Source: CAYQZD01 sp964421875 (GTDB lineage Bacteria > Electryoneota > Tariuqbacteria > Tariuqbacterales > Tariuqbacteraceae). Taken from it: a DNA stretch of 34,449 bases. The position numbers were made by a program, and so were the translations under genes. Position 1 is the first letter of the stretch. Each line of letters starts with the position of its first letter. The notes under the pieces are model-generated. The model made no database searches. It saw only the letters and a program-made list of their open reading frames with translations, and was not told the DNA's origin. Shown piece by piece: positions 9,308 through 15,846 of the stretch. The DNA lies in contig CAYQZD010000034.1 of assembly GCA_964421875.1 (NCBI GenBank), forward strand, positions 1 through 34,449, in the 5' to 3' direction.

Positions 9308-9336
9308 TTGATTTTATCATAAATATTGGTTATATT
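9308..9336 (+). promoter_or_regulatory. Candidate sigma70-type promoter for rplU-rpmA
   Basis: TTGATT (9308-9313) and TATATT (9331-9336) are separated by 17 bp in a very AT-rich stretch that follows the repeat. A start site near 9343 would leave a leader of about 125 bases before rplU. This is consensus matching by eye only. Confidence 0.35.
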
Positions 9337-9404
9337 TAAAATTCAATTTCCTATTCGGAGAATACGGATTTCTTACGGTGTTTGTCACCGCGACAATCAC
9401 ACTC

Positions 9405-9428
9405 GTTCCCCCGCGCCTGCGTGGGAAC
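9405..9428 (+). repeat. GTTCCC-type hairpin upstream of rplU
   Basis: GTTCCCCCGC and GCGTGGGAAC form a stem with one mismatch and a GCCT loop, followed by GCATACC. The same unit, in the same orientation, lies before the OsmC-family gene (12439-12462) and the rubrerythrin gene (22226-22249). Confidence 0.6.
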
Positions 9429-9466
9429 GCATACCTTAGACTATTCTGTTAATGGAGCGATGAAGG

Positions 9467-9790
9467 ATGTACGGCTACGCTGAAATAAGGGGGCGTCAGT
9501 TTCGCCTTGTTCCGGGGGGAACGGTAAAGGTTCCCTCCATCGACCTTGAAGTGGGCTCGGGATATGAGATTTCCCCGCTGTTGATGTTCAATGACGGCCA
9601 AGCCACTCTCTTTGGCAAGGACTGCGCCAATGTGAAGGCTAAAACTACAGTGGTGGAACACGGTTATGCTCCCAAAATTATTGTTCTCAGGAAGAAGCGC
9701 CGCAAAGGTTTCAAGGTGCGGCGAGGACACCGGCAGGGTTATTCCTTGCTGCGAATCGATGAAATAGTTAGTGAGAAGGAGGCCAAATAA
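9467..9790 (+). CDS. rplU: 50S ribosomal protein L21
   Basis: The 107-residue protein has the L21 fold signature. It begins with YAEIRGRQFRLVPGGTVKVP and ends with the basic loop KIIVLRKKRRKGFKVRRGHRQ followed by the conserved final strand. L21 binds 23S rRNA domain I together with L20. The start is ATG at 9467 with GGAG nine bases upstream. A nearby ATG at 9460 is out of frame and stops after seven codons. Its TAA overlaps the rpmA ATG by one base (TAATG), so the two are translationally coupled, as in most bacteria. The Tyr-Gly-Tyr after Met is a slight departure from the usual MYAVI start. Confidence 0.96.
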   Translation: MYGYAEIRGRQFRLVPGGTVKVPSIDLEVGSGYEISPLLMFNDGQATLFGKDCANVKAKTTVVEHGYAPKIIVLRKKRRKGFKVRRGHRQGYSLLRIDEIVSEKEAK

Positions 9791-10050
9791 TGGCTCATAA
9801 GAAAGGTGTAGGTTCAACCCGGAACGGCCGGGATTCCAATCCCAAGATGTTAGGGGTGAAACGGGGCGCCGGTCAGTTTGTCCGCGCCGGGAACATCATA
9901 GCCAGGCAGCGCGGAACCCATTATCACCCCGGAGTAAACGTGGGACTCGGCAACGATTACACAGTTTTTGCTAAGGTGGACGGAGTGGTCGATTTCAGCC
10001 GGAAGCGCGGCAAGAGGGTGATTTCGGTTATCCCGGAGGGGGCGGAATAA
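9790..10050 (+). CDS. rpmA: 50S ribosomal protein L27
   Basis: This 86-residue protein is a normal-length L27. It begins MAHKKGVGSTRNGRDS and continues with LGVKRGAGQFVRAGNIIARQRGT in segments typical of the family. Its flexible N-terminus reaches the peptidyl-transferase centre. It begins directly with AHKKG and has no Firmicutes-type N-terminal extension needing Prp cleavage, in line with a Gram-negative lineage. AAGGAGG (9776-9782), seven bases before ATG, is one of the strongest ribosome sites in the window. A CTTAATTAAG palindrome followed by seven T residues (10062-10080) is a weak candidate terminator. Confidence 0.97.
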   Translation: MAHKKGVGSTRNGRDSNPKMLGVKRGAGQFVRAGNIIARQRGTHYHPGVNVGLGNDYTVFAKVDGVVDFSRKRGKRVISVIPEGAE

Positions 10051-10087
10051 TTCATTAGCGCTTAATTAAGGTATTTTTTTAGTGAAT

Positions 10088-10156
10088 GTAGGGGCGAAGC
10101 ATTTTTTTACAAGTGATTAATATTTTGATTGATAACATAAAATGCTTCGCCCCTAC
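10088..10156. repeat. Inverted repeat, perfect 18-bp arms
   Basis: The left arm at 10088-10105 (GTAGGGGCGAAGCATTTT) is perfectly complementary to the right arm at 10139-10156, with a 33-bp AT-rich spacer. It lies between rpmA and the Nmad2-type gene. The GTAGGGG...CCCTAC outline recurs in the smaller palindrome at 15600-15627. It has no coding content. It might be a minimal mobile or REP-type unit; it lacks the T tract of a standard terminator. Confidence 0.7.
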
Positions 10157-10224
10157 GAGAAATAACCGCTTTGCATAATTAAACTATCATCTTGATTAAT
10201 TACAAAAGTTAATGGGAGTTGCAG

Positions 10225-10863
10225 GTGAAGGTTTATTCATATATTGTCGCTTATGATACCGGATTCGCTCCGAACCCTTTCTTTGGCGTATGCACACTGG
10301 CAACTTGTAAACCGAGAATAAGAGAGCACGCCAGCATTGGCGATTGGGTGATAGGGACCGGCGCTAAATTGAAGTATGACTACCAGGGTCGTCTTATTTA
10401 CGCGATGCGGGTTGATGAAACGCTAACTTTGGATGAATATTGGAATGACCCAAGATTCCAAAATAAAAAGCCTGTGCCCAGAGGAAGTTAGGAACAGGTT
10501 CATGGCGACAATATTTACCGTAAACGGTCAGGTGAATGGTGTCAAGCGCATTCTCATCACAGTAACGCTGACGGGTCACCAAACATTGCGAAAATAGAGG
10601 ATGATACCAGCGTTGATAGAATGCTGATTTCAAGACATTTTATCTATTTTGGTAAAGATGCGCCAATTATCCCGTCTAAGTTTCGCAATTTTCCCCCCGA
10701 TGGAGAAGATATATGTTTCCGTCGAGGAGAGAAATATAGATTCAGCAGAGAACTTACCGATGAATTTATAAAATGGCTTGAGGGTTTAGGAAAGTGGGGA
10801 TTGTGCGGATATCCGATTGATTTCGAATCGCAGATAGAACACTCTGATGATTGTGGTTGTTAG
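10225..10863 (+). pseudogene. Nmad2-type (nucleotide modification associated domain 2) gene interrupted by one in-frame TAG
   Basis: Two open stretches, 10225-10488 and 10492-10863, are in the same frame and separated only by TAG at 10489-10491. Read through, they give about 212 residues, the expected size of an Nmad2 protein. The first half carries YSYIVAYDTGFAPNPFFG and TLATCKPRIREHASIGDWVI. The second half resumes at EQVHGDNIYRK and continues to HFIYFGKDAPIIPSKFRNF. Nothing else is disrupted. GTG at 10225 is preferred because GGGAG lies six bases upstream; TTG at 10219 is too close to it. Nmad2 domains were predicted to act with enzymes that make or process modified nucleotides; no such partner lies nearby. 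A single TTG-to-TAG change would explain the break. A recent nonsense mutation is likeliest, then readthrough or a sequencing error. The gene is isolated between repeats, which suggests acquisition. Confidence 0.7.
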
Positions 10864-10954
10864 CTATCATAATGTAATACAACGAATGTAAGACTTTGGC
10901 TTTTCAAGGTCGCTTGTACAATGTGATTCCTGCGCATAGATTGTTCGAGAATAT

Positions 10955-11070
10955 GTCATGCTGAGCGAAGCGAAGCATCTGCATTTTTATAAGTTATTTA
11001 TAAACAAGAGATTCTTCACTTCATTCAGAATGACATAACACGAAAACGCTTTATATCAGTGAAGTGTTAC
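10955..11070. repeat. Palindromic repeat (copy D) with 80-bp core shared with 31757-31836
   Basis: The 80-bp core 10955-11034 begins GTCATGCTGAGCGAAGCG and ends TTCAGAATGAC. It matches the reverse complement of 31757-31836 at all but two positions by hand alignment. The right flank 11049-11070, read inward, begins GTAACACTTCA, resembling the ends of copies A and C. A matching left end was not found. It fills the 284-bp gap between the Nmad2-type gene and mdh. No gene is supported there. Confidence 0.6.
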
Positions 11071-11147
11071 ATTAGACGCAGATATTTACTAAGTTAGAGC
11101 TTCGATAAAAAAAATAGCAAATCATTAACTTGATGGAGGTTCCATTT

Positions 11148-12110
11148 ATGTTGAATAAGATTGGACTCATCGGCGGAGGAAATATCGGTGGAGTTTTATT
11201 CGCCGAAATCGCTGTGCGCAGACTGGCGAAACGGATTGGTTTTGTCGATGTGAAACCACCGGATTTAGCTAAAGGTAAAGCCCTGGATATCGCCGAAGGT
11301 TCCCCCACGCTTGGAATCGATTTCGATTACGACGCGGGCAAAGAATACGATGTCCTGGAAGGGAGCGACCTGGTGATTAACACTGCCGGGGTGCCCCGCA
11401 CCAAACGCCCTGACGGCTCTATTCCCACTCGGGAAGAACTTCTTACCACCAACCTGAAGATTACCAAGGCTGTTGCTGAAGGCATTCAGAAGAACTGCCC
11501 CAACGCCATAATCATCTCCATCGCCAACCCGCTTGACGCTATCGTTTACACCCTCTATAAAACATTGAATCCGCCTAAAAACAAGCTGTTCGGTATGGCG
11601 GGTCAGCTCGATTCGGGCCGTTACCGCTATTTTGTGGCTAAGGAGGCCGGGGTATCTGTGGAAAATGTGGACGCTCTGGTGCTTGGCGGTCACGGCGACA
11701 CTATGGTTCCGGTAAGGAGCGCTTGCCGCATCGCCGGTATGCCGGTGGAGCAATTCATCGCTGCGGACAAACTGGAAGCGATTGAAACCCGCACCCGCAA
11801 AGCCGGCGGCGAAGTGGTTGGCTTGCTGGGAACAGGCTCCGCTTTCGTATCGCCCGCCTGGGCCGCTCTGGAAATGGCGGAATCCATCATCTACGACAAG
11901 AAGAAGATTATCGCCACCTGCGCCCTGCTCGAAGGCGAATACGGCGTGAACGGGCTCTTCGTCGGCGTTCCCGCCATCCTCGGCGCTAACGGGATGGAGA
12001 AGGTTATCGAAACCGACCTCACCGACGCCGAAAAGGAAGCCCTGGCGAAATCGGTGAACGCTGTAAGCAAAACCTGTGAAGAGGTCGACCAGATGCTGGC
12101 AAGCCTGTAA
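11148..12110 (+). CDS. mdh: Malate dehydrogenase (lactate dehydrogenase-like group)
   Basis: The 320-residue enzyme interconverts malate and oxaloacetate with NAD in the TCA cycle. The dinucleotide loop GGGNIG (residues 9-14) and D34 at the end of the second strand indicate NAD preference. GGHGDTMVP contains the proton-relay His, and MAGQLDSGRYRYF carries a conserved substrate-binding Arg region. The mobile substrate loop reads AGVPRTKRPDGSIPTREELL, with about ten residues between the two conserved Arg positions where typical enzymes have five. That insertion could affect substrate choice. The start is ATG at 11148, with GGAGG eight bases upstream; earlier in-frame starts would include the ribosome site. 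A terminator hairpin follows. It appears monocistronic. Confidence 0.92.
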   Translation: MLNKIGLIGGGNIGGVLFAEIAVRRLAKRIGFVDVKPPDLAKGKALDIAEGSPTLGIDFDYDAGKEYDVLEGSDLVINTAGVPRTKRPDGSIPTREELLTTNLKITKAVAEGIQKNCPNAIIISIANPLDAIVYTLYKTLNPPKNKLFGMAGQLDSGRYRYFVAKEAGVSVENVDALVLGGHGDTMVPVRSACRIAGMPVEQFIAADKLEAIETRTRKAGGEVVGLLGTGSAFVSPAWAALEMAESIIYDKKKIIATCALLEGEYGVNGLFVGVPAILGANGMEKVIETDLTDAEKEALAKSVNAVSKTCEEVDQMLASL

Positions 12111-12134
12111 AACAGATTGAATGCAGTTTTATAT

Positions 12135-12170
12135 GAGCCGGAGCGGTATCCCCCTCCGGCTCTTCTGTTT
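12135..12170 (+). terminator. Rho-independent terminator after mdh
   Basis: GAGCCGGAG (12135-12143) pairs perfectly with CTCCGGCTC (12154-12162), followed by TTCTGTTT. It begins 24 bp after the mdh stop codon. The T tract is imperfect but the stem is strong. Confidence 0.75.
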
Positions 12171-12403
12171 AGTTTCTGTAGGGAATTGTTTCAAGAACAA
12201 TTCATAGCGATTCCAAAAAAGATTGTCCTATGATTTGTCACTCCTGCGCAAGCAGGAGTCCAGTAAATAATACAAATACAAGAAGATGGATTCCCGCTTT
12301 CGCGGGAATGACATCCTTTTTCCGTCATTCTTTTCAAGAATGACTATATAAGCGCTGTCGACTCTCCGCAGTCGACAGCAAATAATTGATTTATAAGCAT
12401 ATG

Positions 12404-12428
12404 ACGCAGAGTGCAGAGACCCTGCGCC
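12404..12428 (-). repeat. GCGCAGGGT-family hairpin (copy 1)
   Basis: Read on the minus strand, GGCGCAGGGT and ACTCTGCGT pair around loop CTCTGC, with one G-T wobble. It belongs to the same family as 28252-28277 and 31660-31685. A TGCTGTCGAC arm follows at about 23 bases, as it does after the copy at 31660, so the two copies share a composite structure. Confidence 0.6.
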
Positions 12429-12438
12429 ACGACAACTC

Positions 12439-12462
12439 GTTCCCACGCTTGAGCGTGAGAAT
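12439..12462 (+). repeat. GTTCCC-type hairpin upstream of the OsmC-family gene
   Basis: GTTCCCACGC and GCGTGAGAAT surround loop TTGA, followed by GCATACC. It ends 38 bases before the start codon, the same distance as the copy before rplU. Confidence 0.6.
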
Positions 12463-12500
12463 GCATACCGAGAAGGATTAGACCGAGAGGGGTACAATAA

Positions 12501-12914
12501 ATGAAAGTATATTCCGAATGGCTTAAAGAGGGACTGAAATTCGAAGCGGTGAACGAGCGAGGGGTGAAGACTATGTTCGACGCCCCTGTCGAAGGCGAAG
12601 CCGGCGCAGGTCCCACACCGATGGAGGCTTACCTTCAGGCGTTAATCACCTGCAGCGCCGTCGATGTTGTCAATATCCTGCGGAAGAGACGGTTGAAGAT
12701 TGAACGGTTGCGGGTGGAAGCGGAGGCTGAAAAGGCGGATAAACCGCCTAAAATCTATACGCGAATCGATATTAAGTTCATCATTTCCGGCGAAGGCATC
12801 GATGAGAAGGAAATGGAGAGAGCGTTAGGGCTCTCGATGGATAAATTCTGTTCCATCAAGGCAATGATAGATAAGACCAAAACCGAGATTTCAGTAAGCT
12901 ATGAAATATTATAG
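12501..12914 (+). CDS. OsmC/Ohr-family protein
   Basis: The 137-residue protein has the OsmC-family length and its two redox cysteines, C51 in ALITCSAVDV and C117 in KFCSIKAM. Family members reduce organic hydroperoxides with these two thiols and act as homodimers in the cytoplasm. The helix motif PTPMEAYLQALITC is typical of the YhfA-like branch, whose substrates are less well known than those of Ohr. The ATG start has GAGAGGGG eight bases upstream. The gene stands alone between a repeat cluster and a strong terminator, so it has its own transcription unit. Confidence 0.88.
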   Translation: MKVYSEWLKEGLKFEAVNERGVKTMFDAPVEGEAGAGPTPMEAYLQALITCSAVDVVNILRKRRLKIERLRVEAEAEKADKPPKIYTRIDIKFIISGEGIDEKEMERALGLSMDKFCSIKAMIDKTKTEISVSYEIL

Positions 12915-12949
12915 AACCTATCTTTTTTGTAAATAACTATTCAGGTAGA

Positions 12950-12997
12950 AGCCCGCAATCTGTTGGATTAGTGACAAGTTGCGGGCTCAGTTTTTTT
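12950..12997 (+). terminator. Rho-independent terminator after the OsmC-family gene
   Basis: AGCCCGCAA (12950-12958) pairs perfectly with TTGCGGGCT (12979-12987), followed by CAG and seven T residues (12991-12997). It lies 36 bp after the stop codon. Confidence 0.85.
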
Positions 12998-13116
12998 ATT
13001 GCCATTCTTTGCTGAATTGCCAATGATATAACGAGCCTTACTTGACAATCAACATATTGTTTTTTACATTATGTTTTAAATCATTTGTCATTCTTACAGC
13101 GTAATATCGCTTTCTA

Positions 13117-13692
13117 TTGAATCACAGCGGTCAAATCCGGACTTTCATCGCTTTTGAAGTCCCGTCTGAGATAAAGGAAATCGCCCGTAACCTTCAGGAT
13201 GAATTGCGAGCTGTCGATTGCAGGGTTTCCTGGACTCGCCCTCAGGGAATGCATCTCACTCTGAAATTTCTCGGTGACACCGACATTGGTTTGGTTGAGG
13301 AGATAGGCGGAGCAATTGAGGAGATTGCCGCTGTTCATCCGCCGTTTACGATGCGGTTGGAGCGGGCGGGCGCTTTCGGCGGCAAGAATCCCCGGGTATT
13401 GTGGCTCGGTTTCGCCGATTCCGAACCCTTGACGCAGCTTCAGCGGGAAATAGACCGGGCGATGGCTCAGTTCGGTTTCCCCCGCGAGCAGCGCAGGTTT
13501 CACGCTCACCTAACCTTGTGCCGGATTAAGGACAGCAGAGGAGCGGGCGAACTGGTTGAGTGTCTGAAATCCTGCGGCTTCGAGCCGGTGTCTTTTCAGG
13601 CTAAAGAGGTGATATTCTATAAAAGTGAATTGAAGCCCACCGGAGCGGTGTATACGCCGTTGAAGATTGTGGAATTTAAGGCTGAGGATTAG
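13117..13692 (+). CDS. thpR: RNA 2',3'-cyclic phosphodiesterase (ThpR/LigT)
   Basis: The 191-residue protein belongs to the 2H phosphoesterase superfamily. The two catalytic HxT motifs are H46-L-T48 in GMHLTLKFLG and H131-L-T133 in FHAHLTLCRI. Members open 2',3'-cyclic phosphates on RNA ends and can join 2'-5' half-tRNAs in vitro; the physiological role is uncertain. FIAFEVP at the N-terminus and FYKSEL near the C-terminus are also family features. TTG at 13117 is the only usable start close to the conserved FIAFEVP strand; no clear ribosome site precedes it. It has no operon partner. Confidence 0.9.
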   Translation: MNHSGQIRTFIAFEVPSEIKEIARNLQDELRAVDCRVSWTRPQGMHLTLKFLGDTDIGLVEEIGGAIEEIAAVHPPFTMRLERAGAFGGKNPRVLWLGFADSEPLTQLQREIDRAMAQFGFPREQRRFHAHLTLCRIKDSRGAGELVECLKSCGFEPVSFQAKEVIFYKSELKPTGAVYTPLKIVEFKAED

Positions 13693-13840
13693 ACAAAAAT
13701 TTATTTATATTGGTTCCTCGCTGTTTGGTATGGGTAAATATCTTAGAATAATAAAATATACTCAATTATCTATAAAACAGATAGTCACATTGTTCTGGCA
13801 GGTCTTGCACACCGCAGGTGGGTGTGACCTGCCAGCGCCA

Positions 13841-13870
13841 GTCAGGTCTCCGCTTCGCTAAAGACCTGAC
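13841..13870. repeat. 30-bp palindromic repeat, GTCAGGTCT type (copy 1)
   Basis: GTCAGGTCT and AGACCTGAC form a nine-base-pair stem around CCGCTTCGCTAA. The reverse complement matches 31952-31981 at 28 of 30 positions. Confidence 0.65.
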
Positions 13871-13916
13871 ATAACGCAATGCCGCCAGAAACGGGAACTC
13901 AACTCACAGAATATTC

Positions 13917-13956
13917 GACTTGATGACTTGGCGACTTGCAGACTTGTTGACTTTCT
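13917..13956 (+). repeat. 8-bp tandem direct repeats upstream of recA
   Basis: Four exact GACTTG hexamers start at 13917, 13925, 13933 and 13941, each followed by two variable bases. A fifth, degenerate unit (GACTTT) starts at 13949. The array ends 41 bp before the recA ATG, within the promoter or leader region. It could be a microsatellite-like tract or a set of protein sites. Confidence 0.7.
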
Positions 13957-13997
13957 TTATATCAACACATTCACCCTAAGCGGAAGGAGATATATGG

Positions 13998-15029
13998 ATG
14001 AACAGGGAGGATAAGATTAAAAATCTCGACCTTGCCATTGCTCAAATAGACAAGCAATTTGGTAAAGGGTCGGTTATGAAGTTAGGGGATTCCAGCGCTC
14101 GGCTGCCGGTGGATACCGTTCCTACCGGTTCGCTGGCGCTGGACGCGGCGCTGGGAATCGGAGGGGTGCCCCGAGGGCGCCTTGTGGAAATATACGGTCC
14201 CGAATCTTCCGGTAAAACCACATTAGTGCTCCACATCATCGCCGAAGCCCAAAAACAGGGCGGTCTGGCAGCCTTCATCGACGCCGAACATGCGCTGGAT
14301 GCATCATATTCCAAGAAACTGGGAGTGGACATCGACAACCTCCTGGTCTCACAGCCCGACACCGGCGAGCAAGCCCTCGAGATCGCCGAGACCCTGGTGA
14401 GGTCCGGCGCGTTGGACGTTATCGCGGTGGATTCGGTGGCGGCGTTGGTGCCCAAGGCGGAGATTGAAGGGGAAATGGGTGACCAGCATATGGGGCTTCA
14501 AGCCCGCCTGATGTCTCAAGCGCTTCGCAAACTGACCGCCACCGTGTCCAAATCCCGCACCTGTATGATATTTGTGAACCAGATGCGGATGAAAATCGGA
14601 GTGATGTTCGGCAATCCCGAAACCACCCCGGGCGGAAGGGCGTTGAAATTTTATTCCTCCGTCAGGCTGGATATCAGGCGCATCAGCACCTATAAATCCG
14701 GCTCGGAAGTTATCGGCAACCGCACCAGGGTAAGAGTGGTGAAAAACAAGCTCGCCCCGCCCTTCAAGGAAGCTGAATTCGATATCGCTTACGGCACCGG
14801 CATCGACCACCTTTCCGAGATTATCGATGTTGGCATCGACCGGGGAATTTTGACCCGGGCCGGAGCCTGGTTCGCCTATGGCGACGACCGTATCGGTCAG
14901 GGACGCGAAAAGGTGAAGGATTTCCTCATCGAACATCCCGATACCCTTACGGAAATCGAGGATAAGGTCAGAGAATCCCTCGGTTTCAAGGAATCCAAGG
15001 ATAAAGCCAAACCTACTCCCTCCGCTTGA
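13998..15029 (+). CDS. recA: Recombinase RecA
   Basis: This 343-residue protein is a full-length RecA, the ATP-dependent strand-exchange protein and co-protease of the SOS response. Walker A is GPESSGKT (about residues 66-73). Walker B ends in LDVIAVDSVAALVP, and the L2/core signature ALRKLTATVSKSRTCMIFVNQ is intact. The N-terminal helix LDLAIAQIDKQFGKGSVMKL is standard. The short C-terminus is basic (KESKDKAKPTPSA) and lacks the acidic tail of E. coli RecA, which may mean weaker autoinhibition (inference). The start is ATG at 13998 with AAGGAGA seven bases upstream; the ATG at 13994 is out of frame. recX follows after 6 bp. Confidence 0.98.
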   Translation: MNREDKIKNLDLAIAQIDKQFGKGSVMKLGDSSARLPVDTVPTGSLALDAALGIGGVPRGRLVEIYGPESSGKTTLVLHIIAEAQKQGGLAAFIDAEHALDASYSKKLGVDIDNLLVSQPDTGEQALEIAETLVRSGALDVIAVDSVAALVPKAEIEGEMGDQHMGLQARLMSQALRKLTATVSKSRTCMIFVNQMRMKIGVMFGNPETTPGGRALKFYSSVRLDIRRISTYKSGSEVIGNRTRVRVVKNKLAPPFKEAEFDIAYGTGIDHLSEIIDVGIDRGILTRAGAWFAYGDDRIGQGREKVKDFLIEHPDTLTEIEDKVRESLGFKESKDKAKPTPSA

Positions 15030-15035
15030 TAATAA

Positions 15036-15518
15036 ATGTATGAACGCAATCGAAAGCGTCGGCAGCCCCCATTGCGGGAAAAAGCTTTAGATTTGCTATC
15101 ACGCAGGCGCCTCTCCCGCGGCGAACTGCGGGACAAACTGCTCTACAGGAAATACGACCAGGCAGAGATTGAGGCGCTTTTAGACCACTACCAGGAACTC
15201 GGATACCTTAACGACGAATCACTGGCTGTCGATTACGCTCAGCAGCGCCTGGAGCTGAAACCGATGGGTCATAGGCTGCTCAGGATGGAACTCTTGAAAC
15301 GCCGCCTCCCGGAGGATATGGTAGAGGAGGCGGTAGACAAGGCTTTCGAGCAAGCAAGCGAGGAAGCAGTGGCTGAACGAGCGATTTCCACTCTACTGCG
15401 AAGGACCCGGCTGAAAACCAGACTCTGGAACCGGCTCGCCCGCTTGGGTTTCCCCTACGATGTAATCGACAGGGTTATCGCCAATCACTATGATGAAATT
15501 GAGGAGGAATCCTCATGA
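15036..15518 (+). CDS. recX: Regulatory protein RecX
   Basis: The 160-residue protein is made of three-helix repeats typical of RecX. The first is seen in KALDLLSRRRLSRGELRDKLL and in YQELGYLNDESLAVDYAQQRL. RecX binds RecA filaments and limits or modulates recombinase activity. Its place six bases after recA is the classic arrangement and supports the call. It is strongly basic at the N-terminus. The start is ATG at 15036 with no clear ribosome site, consistent with coupling to recA translation. No terminator hairpin with a T tract was found directly after it. Confidence 0.92.
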   Translation: MYERNRKRRQPPLREKALDLLSRRRLSRGELRDKLLYRKYDQAEIEALLDHYQELGYLNDESLAVDYAQQRLELKPMGHRLLRMELLKRRLPEDMVEEAVDKAFEQASEEAVAERAISTLLRRTRLKTRLWNRLARLGFPYDVIDRVIANHYDEIEEESS

Positions 15519-15846
15519 AGTTCTCAGTCAACTTATTATGAATAATGGTATCGTTCAGTTAGGTCGTTCCATACAAGACTATTGTTAAAAGTCTGTTTTG
15601 TAGGGGTTTAATATATTAAATCCCTACCTGAAGCGTAATACAATGCAAATAGACATTACCAATTACTGACAGACTTATCATAAAAGCTATCCTAATATTT
15701 TGAAAAAACCGGAAAAATCCGTAAATTTCTATGCTTCATACAAAACAACCTTCAACCCATTTTAATCATAGGTGAATGAAGTATGACGCGGGGCGGCTCT
15801 AATCGCCCCGGACCACTTTAAAATTTAAAATCGGGTGATTTCTTAA
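15519..15846. other. 328-bp gap between recX and alaS
   Basis: This holds a near-perfect palindrome at 15600-15627 (GTAGGGGTTTAAT with ATTAAATCCCTAC) and a GC-rich hairpin at 15789-15810 (CGGGGCG with CGCCCCG). The latter is followed by an AT-rich stretch, not a T tract. GGTGA at 15834-15838 serves as the alaS ribosome site. No T-box features were recognised. No gene is supported on either strand. Confidence 0.55.

Larger units (their letters stand above)
9071..9466. other. 396-bp gap between rng and rplU: repeats, AT-rich promoter region and leader
   Basis: The first part is occupied by MITE-like copy C (9132-9293). It is followed by an AT-rich tract (9296-9355) with a candidate promoter, then a roughly 125-base leader. 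The leader contains a GTTCCC-type hairpin (9405-9428) and a GGAG ribosome site (9454-9457). No credible coding sequence was seen on either strand. Confidence 0.6.
12163..12500. repeat. Cluster of consecutive short hairpins between mdh and the OsmC-family gene
   Basis: Seven stem-loops follow one another. They are GAATTGTT/AACAATTC (12183-12203), ACTCCTGC/GCAGGAGT (12240-12259), ATTCCCGC/GCGGGAAT (12290-12309) and GTCATTCTT/AAGAATGAC (12324-12344). The series continues with GCTGTCGACT/AGTCGACAGC (12354-12379), a GCGCAGGGT-family hairpin on the minus strand (12404-12428) and a GTTCCC-type hairpin (12439-12462). A GTCAC...GGAATGAC outline at 12237-12313 resembles the double-hairpin cores of the MITE-like elements. 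No coding sequence is supported. GAGAGGGG (12485-12492) is the ribosome site of the next gene. Confidence 0.65.
13693..13997. other. 305-bp gap upstream of recA: palindromes, direct repeats and ribosome site
   Basis: An AT-rich first half (13693-13795) is followed by an imperfect hairpin (GGCAGGTC with GACCTGCC, about 13799-13833) and the GTCAGGTCT palindrome (13841-13870). A series of 8-bp direct repeats follows (13917-13956). The recA ribosome site AAGGAGA is at 13984-13990. No coding sequence is supported. No SOS-box match of the E. coli (CTGT-N8-ACAG) or Bacillus (GAAC-N4-GTTC) type was found by eye. Confidence 0.6.

Noticed and set aside
10225..10863. A defence island around the Nmad2-type gene
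   Set aside because: The neighbours are ribosomal protein and malate dehydrogenase genes. No restriction, modification, toxin or phage gene is present.
13917..13956. Possible CRISPR or tRNA-like array upstream of recA
   Set aside because: The units are only 8 bp with two-base spacers, far too short for CRISPR, and no cloverleaf can be drawn.
15519..15846. Possible T-box or other riboswitch before alaS
   Set aside because: No T-box sequence, antiterminator or T-tract terminator was seen; only a GC hairpin followed by AT-rich sequence.
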